Shown here in pieces: positions 25,821 to 33,712 of a stretch of DNA of 34,769 nt. Source of the stretch: an uncultured Clostridia bacterium (lineage in GTDB: Bacteria; Bacillota; Clostridia; Oscillospirales; Acutalibacteraceae). A program made the position numbers and the translations under genes. A model generated the notes under the pieces. The model was not told where the DNA came from. It searched no databases and saw only the letters and a program-made list of their open reading frames with translations. Position 1 is the stretch's first letter; every line of letters starts with the position of its first letter. Where the stretch lies: contig CAMFPJ010000002.1 in NCBI GenBank assembly GCA_945971755.1, positions 1-34,769 of the forward strand, read 5' to 3'.

Positions 25821-27515
25821 ATGCTTGCAAACCTTAAAATCAGCAATATTGCAATAATAAAAGAGGCTGTTATTGATTTCGGTAACGGTCTTAATGTGCT
25901 TACCGGCGAAACAGGCGCAGGTAAATCCATTATTATTGATGCAATAAATGCGGTTTTAGGTGAAAGAACTTCAAGAGAACTTATTCGCACAGGAACTGAT
26001 TTTGCTGAGGTTTGTGCATTATTCCGGAATATAAATAATTCTGTAATAAATGTTCTTACAGAAATCGGTATCCGGCCTGAAGAAGATTCAACTCTTTTAA
26101 TTACCCGTAAAATGTTTGCTGACGGCAAGAATGTCTGCAAAGTAAACGGTCAGTCTGTCACCGTGTCAATGCTGAAAAAAATCGGTCAAACACTAATAAA
26201 TATTCACGGTCAGCTTGACAATCAAAATTTACTTAATGAAGAACATCATGTTTCTTATATTGATGCTTTTTCAGGAAATGAACTTATAAAAGAAGAATAT
26301 GTTACAGCTTACAATTCCTTTAAGGAAGCAGAAAGAAAATACAAATCATTTGTAAACAACGAATCGGAAAAAGCGAGAAAAATTGATATTTTAACTTATC
26401 AGACCGAAGAAATTGAAGCAGCAGACATAAAAACAGGGGAGTACGCTGATTTAATTAAGAGAAGAAGTTTTCTTCAAAACGCAGAAACACTCATTGAACT
26501 TGTGTCCTCTGCGCTTTCTGCTATTCAAGGCGAAGACGGGGAAAACGGTGCCGATTCCCTTGTCTCTTTTGCGTCATCTTCACTTCAAAAGGCTGCAGAT
26601 TACGATGATACATTAAAAACAGTATCCGAAACACTTACTGATATTTCTTATTCGCTTGCTGACTGTGCATCTGAACTTAACAGTTTTTTGTTTTCCGCTG
26701 ATATTGACCCCAAGGAACTCGATTTAGTAGAAGAAAGAATTTCTGTTCTTGAATCTATTTTCAAAAAATACGGCGAAACGGAAGAAGATGTTTTAGAGTA
26801 TCTTCAAAATGCGCAAAAAGAACTTGAAGAAATTACATTCTCAGACAAGATTAAAGAAAATCTGAAAGCAGAAGCAGACGAAAAAGAAAAACAAATGTTT
26901 AGATGTGCCGAAAAGTTAAGTGAAACACGTAAAAGAGCGTCTGAAATGTTTATTAAAACTGTAGAAAATGAACTTGAATTTCTTGAAATGCCGTCTATTG
27001 TATTTAAGGTGGTTCAAAATAAAGTTGAATGCAACGAAAACGGTCAAGATGAGATTTATTTCATGATTTCCGCTAATGCAGGTGAAGAGCCGAAGGCACT
27101 TTCTAAAATAGCATCAGGCGGTGAATTGTCAAGAATAATGCTTGCAATTAAAAATGTTCTTGCAAGTAACGATGAAATCCAAACACTTATTTTTGATGAA
27201 ATTGATACCGGTGTAAGCGGAAGAACAGCACAAAAAATCGGTATTAAACTCAAAGAGGTGTCGTTTGACAGGCAGGTGCTTTGCGTTACTCATTTGGCAC
27301 AGATTGCTTCTTTTGCTGACAGTCATTATTTGATTTCAAAGTCAGAACATGATAATAAAACATTTACCAATGTAAAAATTCTTTCGGATAGCGAGAGAAT
27401 TGATGAGCTTTCAAGAATTATAGGCGGAATTAAAAGTACTGATATTTCTAAAAAAGCCGCCGAAGAACTGATTGTTAACGCTAAAAATTATTTTGTTGAC
27501 AAAAAGCAAAATTAA
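25821..27515 (+). CDS. recN: RecN: DNA repair SMC-like ATPase
   Basis: This SMC-like protein acts early at double-strand breaks. The 564-residue protein has Walker A GETGAGKS (29-36) at the N-terminus, a central coiled-coil pair (about 150-370) and, at the C-terminus, SGGELSRIMLAIK, Walker B LIFDEIDTGVSG and VTHLAQIA. All key residues are present. It starts 4 bases after argR and ends the operon; no terminator follows directly, and the tyrS promoter lies over its 3' end. Confidence 0.97.
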   Translation: MLANLKISNIAIIKEAVIDFGNGLNVLTGETGAGKSIIIDAINAVLGERTSRELIRTGTDFAEVCALFRNINNSVINVLTEIGIRPEEDSTLLITRKMFADGKNVCKVNGQSVTVSMLKKIGQTLINIHGQLDNQNLLNEEHHVSYIDAFSGNELIKEEYVTAYNSFKEAERKYKSFVNNESEKARKIDILTYQTEEIEAADIKTGEYADLIKRRSFLQNAETLIELVSSALSAIQGEDGENGADSLVSFASSSLQKAADYDDTLKTVSETLTDISYSLADCASELNSFLFSADIDPKELDLVEERISVLESIFKKYGETEEDVLEYLQNAQKELEEITFSDKIKENLKAEADEKEKQMFRCAEKLSETRKRASEMFIKTVENELEFLEMPSIVFKVVQNKVECNENGQDEIYFMISANAGEEPKALSKIASGGELSRIMLAIKNVLASNDEIQTLIFDEIDTGVSGRTAQKIGIKLKEVSFDRQVLCVTHLAQIASFADSHYLISKSEHDNKTFTNVKILSDSERIDELSRIIGGIKSTDISKKAAEELIVNAKNYFVDKKQN

Positions 27516-27523
27516 TGTATAAT
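27496..27523 (+). promoter_or_regulatory. perfect-hexamer promoter of the tyrS T-box unit
   Basis: TTGACA (27496-27501) and TATAAT (27518-27523) are separated by 16 bases. The -35 hexamer lies within the last codons of recN, and the -10 begins 2 bases after the recN stop. Transcription would start near 27530, at the 5' end of the T-box leader. Confidence 0.8.
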
Positions 27524-27529
27524 ATTGAC

Positions 27530-27781
27530 GTAAAGATTATGACACGAAGAAGTAACAGTTACTTTAAGCAAAGAGAGTTTTCGGTCGGTGTAAGAAAACG
27601 TGAAGGTGCTGTGAAATACATCGTCGAGTTGTTGCCCTGAACTTTTATTAGGGGCAAACGGGAGTTCCCGTTACAGAACAGAGTAATGTCAGTTACTCGT
27701 TAAGGTCATTTTCGTGAGGAAATGGCAAATTGAGGTGGTATCACGGTTTTTCGTCCTCTGCTTTTTGCAGAGGGCTTTTTT
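27530..27781 (+). ncRNA. tyrosine T-box leader with terminator
   Basis: This leader binds uncharged tRNA-Tyr and then lets RNA polymerase continue into tyrS. Stem I shows the AGAGAG bulge (near 27582) and the distal-loop motif GGTGTAAG, and the specifier loop GAAATACATC presents a TAC tyrosine codon at 27617-27619. The T-box sequence AGGTGGTATCACGG lies near 27733-27746; its TGGT would pair with an ACCA tRNA end. The terminator is a 7-bp stem, CCTCTGC (27755-27761) with GCAGAGG (27767-27773), followed by a run of T. The specifier matches the downstream tyrS, supporting the assignment. Confidence 0.92.
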
Positions 27782-27806
27782 ATTGCAAATAATTGGAGGT
27801 TTTTAT

Positions 27807-29033
27807 ATGGGAATTTATGAAGAATTACAAAGAAGAGGTCTTATTGCACAGGTTACCGATGAAGAAAAGATTCGTGACCTTGTAAATAACGGTAAGGCTA
27901 CATTCTATATCGGCTTTGACTGCACGGCAGACAGTCTTACTGCAGGTCACTTTATGGCTCTAACTCTTATGAAGCGTCTTCAAATGGCTGGTAATAAGCC
28001 GATTGCACTTATCGGCGGTGGTACAACAATGATTGGTGACCCGTCAGGCAGAACAGATATGAGAAAAATGCTCACTAAAGAAGATATTGACCATAACGCA
28101 GAATGCTTCAAAAAGCAAATGGAAAGATTTATTGATTTTTCAGACGGTAAAGCATTGATGGTTAACAATGCAGATTGGCTCTTAAATCTTAACTATGTTG
28201 AACTTCTTCGTGAGGTTGGCGCGTGCTTCTCAGTTAACAATATGCTTCGCGCAGAGTGCTATAAGCAGAGAATGGAAAAAGGTCTTTCGTTCCTTGAATT
28301 CAACTATATGATTATGCAAAGTTATGACTTTTACTATATGTTCAAAAATTATGACTGTAACCTTGAATTCGGCGGAGACGACCAGTGGAGCAATATGCTT
28401 GGCGGTACTGAACTTATCAGGAAAAAACTCGGTGAAGATGCACATGCAATGACCATCACTCTTCTCACTGATTCTCAAGGCAAAAAAATGGGTAAAACTG
28501 CCGGTAATGCTGTTTGGCTTGACCCGAATAAAACAAGTCCCTTTGAATTCTATCAGTACTGGAGGAATGTTGCGGACTCAGACGTTCTTAAATGTATCAG
28601 AATGCTTACATTCATTCCTGTCGATGAAATTGATAAGATGGATTCTTGGGAAGGCAGTCAGCTTAATACTGCTAAAGAGATACTTGCTTTTGAGCTTACA
28701 AAGCTTGTTCACGGCGAAGAGGAAGCAGTTAAAGCACAAGAAGCAGCAAGAGCAATTTTCTCAGGTGCAGGCAGTACAGAAAATATGCCGACTGTTGAAA
28801 TTACTGCCGACGACCTTACAGACGGTGCAATTTCAGTCGCCGATATAATGCTTAAAGCAGGAATTGTTAAGTCAAAAGGTGAGGCAAGACGAGCTATTGA
28901 ACAAGGCGGAGTATCAGTTGACGATGAAAAAGTCACAGATGCCTTCAAAAAACTTTCTGTGGCTGATTTTGAAAAAGGACACGTTGTAATCAAAAAGGGC
29001 AAAAAAGTGTTCTATAAGGCAATTCTCGCATAA
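27807..29033 (+). CDS. tyrS: TyrS: tyrosyl-tRNA synthetase
   Basis: This class I synthetase charges tRNA-Tyr. The ATG at 27807 follows TTGGAGG; the frame is open upstream through the T-box, but that region is leader RNA. The protein has 408 residues, with an N-terminal Rossmann domain, the tRNA-binding helices and a C-terminal S4 domain (about 340-408). The HIGH motif reads TAGH (45-48), with Thr in place of the first His. The KMSKS loop reads KMGKT (227-231), a normal TyrRS variant. GDPSGR (78-83) and GGDDQWSN (189-196) are family hallmarks. It is controlled by the T-box and ends at a strong terminator. Confidence 0.96.
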   Translation: MGIYEELQRRGLIAQVTDEEKIRDLVNNGKATFYIGFDCTADSLTAGHFMALTLMKRLQMAGNKPIALIGGGTTMIGDPSGRTDMRKMLTKEDIDHNAECFKKQMERFIDFSDGKALMVNNADWLLNLNYVELLREVGACFSVNNMLRAECYKQRMEKGLSFLEFNYMIMQSYDFYYMFKNYDCNLEFGGDDQWSNMLGGTELIRKKLGEDAHAMTITLLTDSQGKKMGKTAGNAVWLDPNKTSPFEFYQYWRNVADSDVLKCIRMLTFIPVDEIDKMDSWEGSQLNTAKEILAFELTKLVHGEEEAVKAQEAARAIFSGAGSTENMPTVEITADDLTDGAISVADIMLKAGIVKSKGEARRAIEQGGVSVDDEKVTDAFKKLSVADFEKGHVVIKKGKKVFYKAILA

Positions 29034-29057
29034 GCAAAACTAACAAAACAAAAATTT

Positions 29058-29095
29058 AAGGCTGTACTTGTGCATAATCAGTACAGCCTTTTCTT
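29058..29095. terminator. bidirectional terminator between tyrS and the ACT gene
   Basis: An 11-bp perfect stem, AAGGCTGTACT (29058-29068) with AGTACAGCCTT (29080-29090), has an 11-base loop. T-rich sequence follows on both strands, so it ends both converging transcripts. Confidence 0.92.
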
Positions 29096-29112
29096 TATTT
29101 ATAGATTAAGTT

Positions 29113-29568
29113 TTAGTTAAACGCTTTGCAAAGTGATGAATAAACCGTTTCGCCGTCATGTGCATAAACAAGGACAGAAATATCAGCCTCAGAAGTTGTA
29201 ATCATTCTAACATCAATATTGTTCTCTGAAATAGCCTTGAAAGCTTTTGCAGCAACTCCCGGACATTCTTTCATTTCAGCACCGAAAACTGAAATTTTGC
29301 TGTTTCCTGAGCTTATAGCGAGTTTAACTTCGGGAAGAAGTTCACGAAGACGTGAGGCAACGGCAAAAAGCTTTCCAAGTTCTTCGTCTTTTACGGTAAA
29401 TGAAATACAGGGACTTGAAGCTTGCGGCGGAATTTGCGAAATCATATCAACATCAATTCCATCACTTGCAAGTAATTCAAATATTTTTGCTGTAACTCCT
29501 ATGTCAGCAGGGGAAGCATTAAGTGAAATAAGCGTTACATTTTCAATCATTGAAACTTCATAAGCCAT
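29113..29568 (-). CDS. stand-alone tandem-ACT protein (aspartokinase regulatory-domain homologue)
   Basis: The 151-residue protein consists of two ACT domains (about 8-70 and 88-151). The second has SVFGAEMKECPGVAAKAFKA and then SENNIDVRMITTSEADISVL, the pattern of the C-terminal regulatory region of aspartokinase, which binds lysine or threonine. No kinase domain is present in the window. It lies 3 bases after dapB at the end of the lysine-riboswitch operon, and AGAGG precedes its ATG. It is inferred to sense a product amino acid of the pathway, perhaps by associating with a separate aspartokinase. The binding partner is not known. Confidence 0.82.
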   Translation of the reverse strand: MAYEVSMIENVTLISLNASPADIGVTAKIFELLASDGIDVDMISQIPPQASSPCISFTVKDEELGKLFAVASRLRELLPEVKLAISSGNSKISVFGAEMKECPGVAAKAFKAISENNIDVRMITTSEADISVLVYAHDGETVYSSLCKAFN

Positions 29569-29571
29569 AAT

Positions 29572-30321
29572 TTATACCTCTAAAATATCTTTCATTGAGT
29601 ACATTCCTGCATTTTGATTATGAAGGAATTTTGCCGCGTTAATTGCACCATTTGCAAAAAGCTTTTTTGAATATGCGGAATGAGAAATTTTAATAACCTC
29701 GTCAGTGCCAGCAAAAATAATTTCGTGCTCACCTACAATCGTACCGCCGCGGACAGAACTGATGCCGATTTCGTTCTTTGATCTCTTCATTCTCTTTGAA
29801 TGACGGTCAAATTCGTAAACAGGCTCTATTTCAAGCACGCTTGAAATTTCATCAGCAAGCAAAAGAGCAGTTCCGCTGGGAGCATCGATTTTTTGATTGT
29901 GATGCATTTCAACGATTTCAATATCAAAATCCGGTGAAAGGACAGATGCCGCCTTTTTAGCAAGTTCGGAAATAAGATTAACACCCAAACTCATATTTGC
30001 AGTAAAAAATACAGGAATATCTTTTGATGCTTCTTTAATCTTATTTAGACCTGTTTCATCAATACCTGTTGTTGCAACAACGGCAGGTATTTTTTTATCT
30101 GTTGCAAATTTAAGCATAGAAGAAAGCATAGCAGGGTGTGAGAAGTCGATAATCACATCAGCTTCAATCGAAACATCATCAAAAGAACGGTAAACGGGAA
30201 AATCAGTATTATCGCCGTAAGGGTCAACACCTGCAACGACCTTTACATTTTCAGTATTACAAGCACTTTCATAAACAACCCTACCCATTTTACCGTTAGC
30301 ACCGCATAAAAGTATCCTCAT
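29572..30321 (-). CDS. dapB: DapB: 4-hydroxy-tetrahydrodipicolinate reductase
   Basis: This enzyme reduces the DapA product in lysine and peptidoglycan-precursor synthesis. The ATG at 30321 gives 249 residues, the family norm; an in-frame GTG 9 bases upstream is too close to AGGA to be the start. The nucleotide-binding motif GANGKMG (7-13) and the catalytic stretch EMHHNQKIDAPSGTAL (near 138-153, with the His pair and Lys 144) are intact. dapA is 22 bases upstream and the ACT gene follows. Confidence 0.96.
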   Translation of the reverse strand: MRILLCGANGKMGRVVYESACNTENVKVVAGVDPYGDNTDFPVYRSFDDVSIEADVIIDFSHPAMLSSMLKFATDKKIPAVVATTGIDETGLNKIKEASKDIPVFFTANMSLGVNLISELAKKAASVLSPDFDIEIVEMHHNQKIDAPSGTALLLADEISSVLEIEPVYEFDRHSKRMKRSKNEIGISSVRGGTIVGEHEIIFAGTDEVIKISHSAYSKKLFANGAINAAKFLHNQNAGMYSMKDILEV

Positions 30322-30343
30322 ATTTTTCACATCCTAACTGAAA

Positions 30344-31231
30344 TTAGATTAAGTTATATTTCTTAAGAACCGTGCGTAGTTTTTCTGTTTTAGCATCGTC
30401 CATCTCGCAAAGCGGAAGACGAAGCGGTCCAACCTCCATACCCATCATATTCATTGCAACCTTAACGGGAATTGGGTTCACGTCCATAAACATAGAATTA
30501 CAAAGTTCTAAGTATTTAAGCTGAAGTTCAGCGCTTTCTTTGCATTTACCCTCAAGGTAAAGAGTAGGAATATCATGTGCAACCTTTGGGCAGATATTTG
30601 AAAGAACAGAAATCACACCCTTACCGCCAAGTGACATGATCGGTACGATTTGGTCGTCATTACCTGAATAAATATCTAACTTGTCACCGCAAAGTGCTAT
30701 GGTTTTTGCAATCTGTGAAAGGTCACCTGTTGCTTCTTTAGCAGCAACAATATTTTTGTGTTCTGCAAGTTCAGCATAAGTTTCAGGAAGCACATTACAG
30801 CCGGTTCTGCTCGGAACATTGTAAATAATAATGGGAGTTGATACTCTGTCTGCAATAAACTGATAATGCTTAGCAAGACCTCTTTGCGAGGCTTTGTTGT
30901 AATAGGGAGTAACAATCAAAAGACCGTCAGCACCCGCTTTTTCTGCATCATTAGAAAGCTCAACAGCATAAGCTGTTTCGTTACTGCCGGTGCCTGCAAT
31001 AACAGGAATTCTGTGATTAACAACATCTACCGTGTACTTTATAACGTCTAAGTGCTCTTTCGGGGAAAGAGTAGCGCTTTCTCCGGTTGTACCGCAAATT
31101 ACGATTGCGTCAGTTGAGTTTGCAATTTGGTCTTCAAGTATTTTTGCAAGACATTCGTAGTTTACACTGCCGTCTTCATGGAAAGGTGTGATGATTGCAA
31201 CACCGGCACCTGTAAAAATAGGTTTACTCAT
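30344..31231 (-). CDS. dapA: DapA: 4-hydroxy-tetrahydrodipicolinate synthase
   Basis: This aldolase-fold enzyme condenses pyruvate and aspartate semialdehyde. The 295-residue protein has GTTGES (47-52), the Schiff-base Lys 165 in AAKEATG, Tyr 137 in IIIYNVPSRTG and Arg 142, all catalytic positions. The AAAGGAG ribosome binding site overlaps the asd stop, with 11 bases between genes. It follows asd, which makes its substrate. Confidence 0.97.
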   Translation of the reverse strand: MSKPIFTGAGVAIITPFHEDGSVNYECLAKILEDQIANSTDAIVICGTTGESATLSPKEHLDVIKYTVDVVNHRIPVIAGTGSNETAYAVELSNDAEKAGADGLLIVTPYYNKASQRGLAKHYQFIADRVSTPIIIYNVPSRTGCNVLPETYAELAEHKNIVAAKEATGDLSQIAKTIALCGDKLDIYSGNDDQIVPIMSLGGKGVISVLSNICPKVAHDIPTLYLEGKCKESAELQLKYLELCNSMFMDVNPIPVKVAMNMMGMEVGPLRLPLCEMDDAKTEKLRTVLKKYNLI

Positions 31232-31242
31232 AATTTTCTCCT

Positions 31243-32328
31243 TTAATCAAGATAGCCTTCGGCCGCTAAAAGCTCTGCCATAAGAACTGCGCCGCCTGCT
31301 GCACCACGGAGAGTGTTGTGTGAAAGGGCAACAAATTTGTAGTCATACTGCGTGTCTTCACGAAGTCTGCCGATTGAAATTGCCATTCCGCCCTCAAGGT
31401 CTCTGTGGATTTTTGTCTGCGGGAAATTCTCTTCTTCAAAGTAGTTAAGGAACTGCTTAGGAGCAGAGGGAAGATTCAATTCCTGTGCTTTACCTGAATA
31501 ATTCTTCCATACATTTAATATTTCTTCTTTTGTCGGTTTATTCTCAAATCTTACAAATGCTGCTGCCATGTGACCGTTTGAAACGGGAACACGAAGGCAC
31601 TGTGCAGTAAAGTTTGGTCTTGTTGAGTCAACAATTACATCGCCTTGAATCTCACCCCAAATTTTAAGAGGTTCTTTTTCACTCTTTTCTTCTTCACCGC
31701 CGATAAACGGAATAACATTATCAATCATTTCCGGCCAAGTGTCAAAGGTTTTGCCTGCACCTGAAATTGCCTGATACGTACAAACAAGAACATCTTTTAC
31801 TTTGTAGCCTGCTTTATCAAGAGGGAAAAGTGCAGGTACATAACCCTGAAGTGAGCAGTTGGGTTTAACAGCAATAAAGCCTCGTTTTGTTCCGAGACGT
31901 TTACGCTGTGCAGGGATAATCTCTGCGTGACTGTCATTAAGCTCGGGAAGAATCATGGGAACGTCCGGAGTGTGCCTGTGAGCGCTGTTATTTGAAACAA
32001 CAGGACATTCCGCCTTTGCATAAGCTTCCTCAAGCGCCTTTATTTCATCCTTCTTCATATCAACTGCGCAGAAAACAAAGTCAACCGATTTTGCGATTTC
32101 TTCAATATCTTCAGTTGCGTTTTTCACTATAATATCTTTCATACTTTCCGGGATAGATACATCCATGCACCACTTTGAGCCTACTGCATCTTCATATCTT
32201 TTACCTGCAGAACGGGGACTTGCGGCAAGAGTAGTAACATTAAACCACGGGTGGTTCTCTAAAATGGTCATAAAACGCTGACCGACCATGCCTGTTGCAC
32301 CGATAATTCCCACATTGTACTTTTTCAC
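31243..32328 (-). CDS. asd: Asd: aspartate-semialdehyde dehydrogenase (archaeal/eukaryotic-type)
   Basis: This enzyme makes aspartate semialdehyde from aspartyl phosphate, feeding DapA. The 361-residue protein has the nucleotide motif GATGMVG (10-16), the catalytic Cys 158 in VKPNCSLQG and a catalytic His near 253 in PVSNGHMAAA. The segment SGAGKTFDTWPEM and the overall length place it with the archaeal and fungal form, not the classical E. coli form; several Clostridia have it. GTG at 32328 is the better start: GGAGG lies 9 bases before it, but only 3 before an in-frame TTG at 32334. It is first in the riboswitch-controlled operon. Confidence 0.93.
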   Translation of the reverse strand: MKKYNVGIIGATGMVGQRFMTILENHPWFNVTTLAASPRSAGKRYEDAVGSKWCMDVSIPESMKDIIVKNATEDIEEIAKSVDFVFCAVDMKKDEIKALEEAYAKAECPVVSNNSAHRHTPDVPMILPELNDSHAEIIPAQRKRLGTKRGFIAVKPNCSLQGYVPALFPLDKAGYKVKDVLVCTYQAISGAGKTFDTWPEMIDNVIPFIGGEEEKSEKEPLKIWGEIQGDVIVDSTRPNFTAQCLRVPVSNGHMAAAFVRFENKPTKEEILNVWKNYSGKAQELNLPSAPKQFLNYFEEENFPQTKIHRDLEGGMAISIGRLREDTQYDYKFVALSHNTLRGAAGGAVLMAELLAAEGYLD

Positions 32329-32368
32329 TTGCAATTACCTCCAAAAAATGATATTCTATCATCTGTAT

Positions 32369-32403
32369 TAAAAAATCAGTAATGATTATTCCACCATTAC
32401 TGA
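32369..32403 (-). terminator. riboswitch expression-platform terminator
   Basis: In the minus-strand leader a 9-bp perfect stem (TCAGTAATG, 32395-32403, with 32376-32384) is followed by a T-run. It lies between the lysine aptamer and asd. Lysine binding would favour its formation. Confidence 0.88.
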
Positions 32404-32434
32404 TACGTTTCTCGGTATTAAGACGAATCAAAAT

Positions 32435-32599
32435 ACGAAAGCACTCCATCAGATGATGACAGTCACATTACTCTTAATAATGCAACCAGCGTTTGCCCAT
32501 TCAGGTAAGCAAATGCTTCGGCAATAAATCCTTTTTGACTTCATCTTAAGTCCCTGACAACTTCAAAAATCATACTGATATTTATTGCGCCTCAATCGC
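32435..32599 (-). ncRNA. lysine riboswitch (L-box) controlling asd-dapA-dapB-ACT
   Basis: The minus-strand leader matches the lysine aptamer: GAGGCGC in the 5' strand, AGGATTTATTGCCGAAGC, then GCTGG, ACTGTCATC and a final GGAGTGCTTTCG that pairs with the start to form P1. Predicted transcription begins at its first bases (near 32599). Lysine should turn expression off by allowing the terminator at 32369-32403. The downstream lysine-pathway genes agree with this. I could not fold the full RNA here, so exact helix ends are approximate. Confidence 0.9.
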
Positions 32600-32610
32600 A
32601 ATAATATAAT
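32582..32610 (+). promoter_or_regulatory. possible queA-tgt promoter overlapping the asd promoter
   Basis: On the plus strand TATAAT (32605-32610) overlaps the minus-strand -10 of the riboswitch operon. The -35 is weak (TTATTG at 32582-32587, 17-base spacing). Divergent overlapping promoters are possible, but only the -10 is convincing. Confidence 0.3.
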
Positions 32611-32634
32611 AGCATTTTACACAGTATCTGTCAA
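32606..32634 (-). promoter_or_regulatory. promoter of the lysine riboswitch operon
   Basis: On the minus strand TTGACA (32629-32634) and TATTAT (32606-32611) are separated by 17 bases. The start near 32599 is the first base of the aptamer. Confidence 0.8.
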
Positions 32635-32674
32635 ACATTTTTGTCAATTTTATCAACTTAACGGAGAAATATAT

Positions 32675-33703
32675 ATGAAAAAGTCTGATTTTTATTATGA
32701 TTTACCAAAAGAGCTAATTGCACAAACGCCGTTAAAGCAAAGAGACAACTCTCGAATGATGGTTATTAACCGTAAAACTCAGGAAATTGAGCATAAGCAT
32801 TTTTATGACATAATTGAGCTACTAAACAAGGGGGATTGCCTTGTTCTCAACAATACAAGAGTTCTTCCCGCACGAATTTACGGTACAAAAAAAGACACAG
32901 GTGCCACAGTTGAATTTCTACTTCTTAACAATTTAGGTAATGATGAGTGGGAAACTATAACAGGTCCGGGAAAAAGAGCAAAAGTCGGTACTGAGTTTAC
33001 TTTTGGCGACGGTATTCTTTCTTGCAAGGTCATTAAGGTACTTGAAAACGGTAACCGTATCGCAAAATTTTCTTATGACGGCTCAAATATTTACGAGGTA
33101 CTTGATAAAGTCGGCGAAATGCCGCTTCCTCATTACATAACCGAAAAACTTGAAGACAGGGAGCGTTACCAGACAGTTTACTCAAAGGAACTCGGCTCTG
33201 CCGCAGCGCCTACCGCAGGACTTCATTTTACCGAAGAAATAATGAAGAGAATTACTGATAAAGGCGTCAAGATTTGTTATGTTACATTGCACGTTGGCAT
33301 AGGTACTTTCAGACCCGTAAAAGCAGAGAACATTGAAGACCACAATATGCACTCCGAGCATTATGTTTTACCGAAGGAAACCGCCGATATCATCAATGAC
33401 ACGAAGAAAAACGGCGGTAGGGTAATTGCAGTAGGCACAACATGCTGCAGAACGCTTGAAAGCGTTGCCTCAAAATTCGGTGAAATAAGAGAATATGAAG
33501 ATTCAACCAATATTTTTATTTATCCGGGTTACGAATTTAAGTGCATTGACGCTCTGTTAACCAATTTTCATTTACCTGAGAGCACGCTTATTATGCTTGT
33601 TTCTGCTTTTTATAACAGAGAAAAGGTGCTTGAAGCTTATAATTCGGCAGTTAAAGAACGGTATAGGTTTTTTTCATTCGGTGATTGTATGTTTATCTAT
33701 TAA
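32675..33703 (+). CDS. queA: QueA: S-adenosylmethionine:tRNA ribosyltransferase-isomerase
   Basis: This enzyme turns preQ1 in tRNA into epoxyqueuosine using the ribosyl part of SAM. The ATG at 32675 lies 8 bases after GGAG and begins with the family N-terminus (KSDFYYDLPKELIAQTP); the upstream open frame lies in the promoter region. The 342-residue protein has AAPTAGLHFTEE near 178-189, THVG-like TLHVGIGTFRPV, and a C-terminal LLTNFHLPESTLIMLVSAF. All match QueA. tgt starts 9 bases after its stop, so the two form a queuosine operon. Confidence 0.96.
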   Translation: MKKSDFYYDLPKELIAQTPLKQRDNSRMMVINRKTQEIEHKHFYDIIELLNKGDCLVLNNTRVLPARIYGTKKDTGATVEFLLLNNLGNDEWETITGPGKRAKVGTEFTFGDGILSCKVIKVLENGNRIAKFSYDGSNIYEVLDKVGEMPLPHYITEKLEDRERYQTVYSKELGSAAAPTAGLHFTEEIMKRITDKGVKICYVTLHVGIGTFRPVKAENIEDHNMHSEHYVLPKETADIINDTKKNGGRVIAVGTTCCRTLESVASKFGEIREYEDSTNIFIYPGYEFKCIDALLTNFHLPESTLIMLVSAFYNREKVLEAYNSAVKERYRFFSFGDCMFIY

Positions 33704-33712
33704 GGAGTATGT

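Noticed and set aside
27714..27806. N-terminal extension of TyrS by 31 residues
   Set aside because: This region is the T-box antiterminator and terminator; the ATG at 27807 has its own GGAGG.
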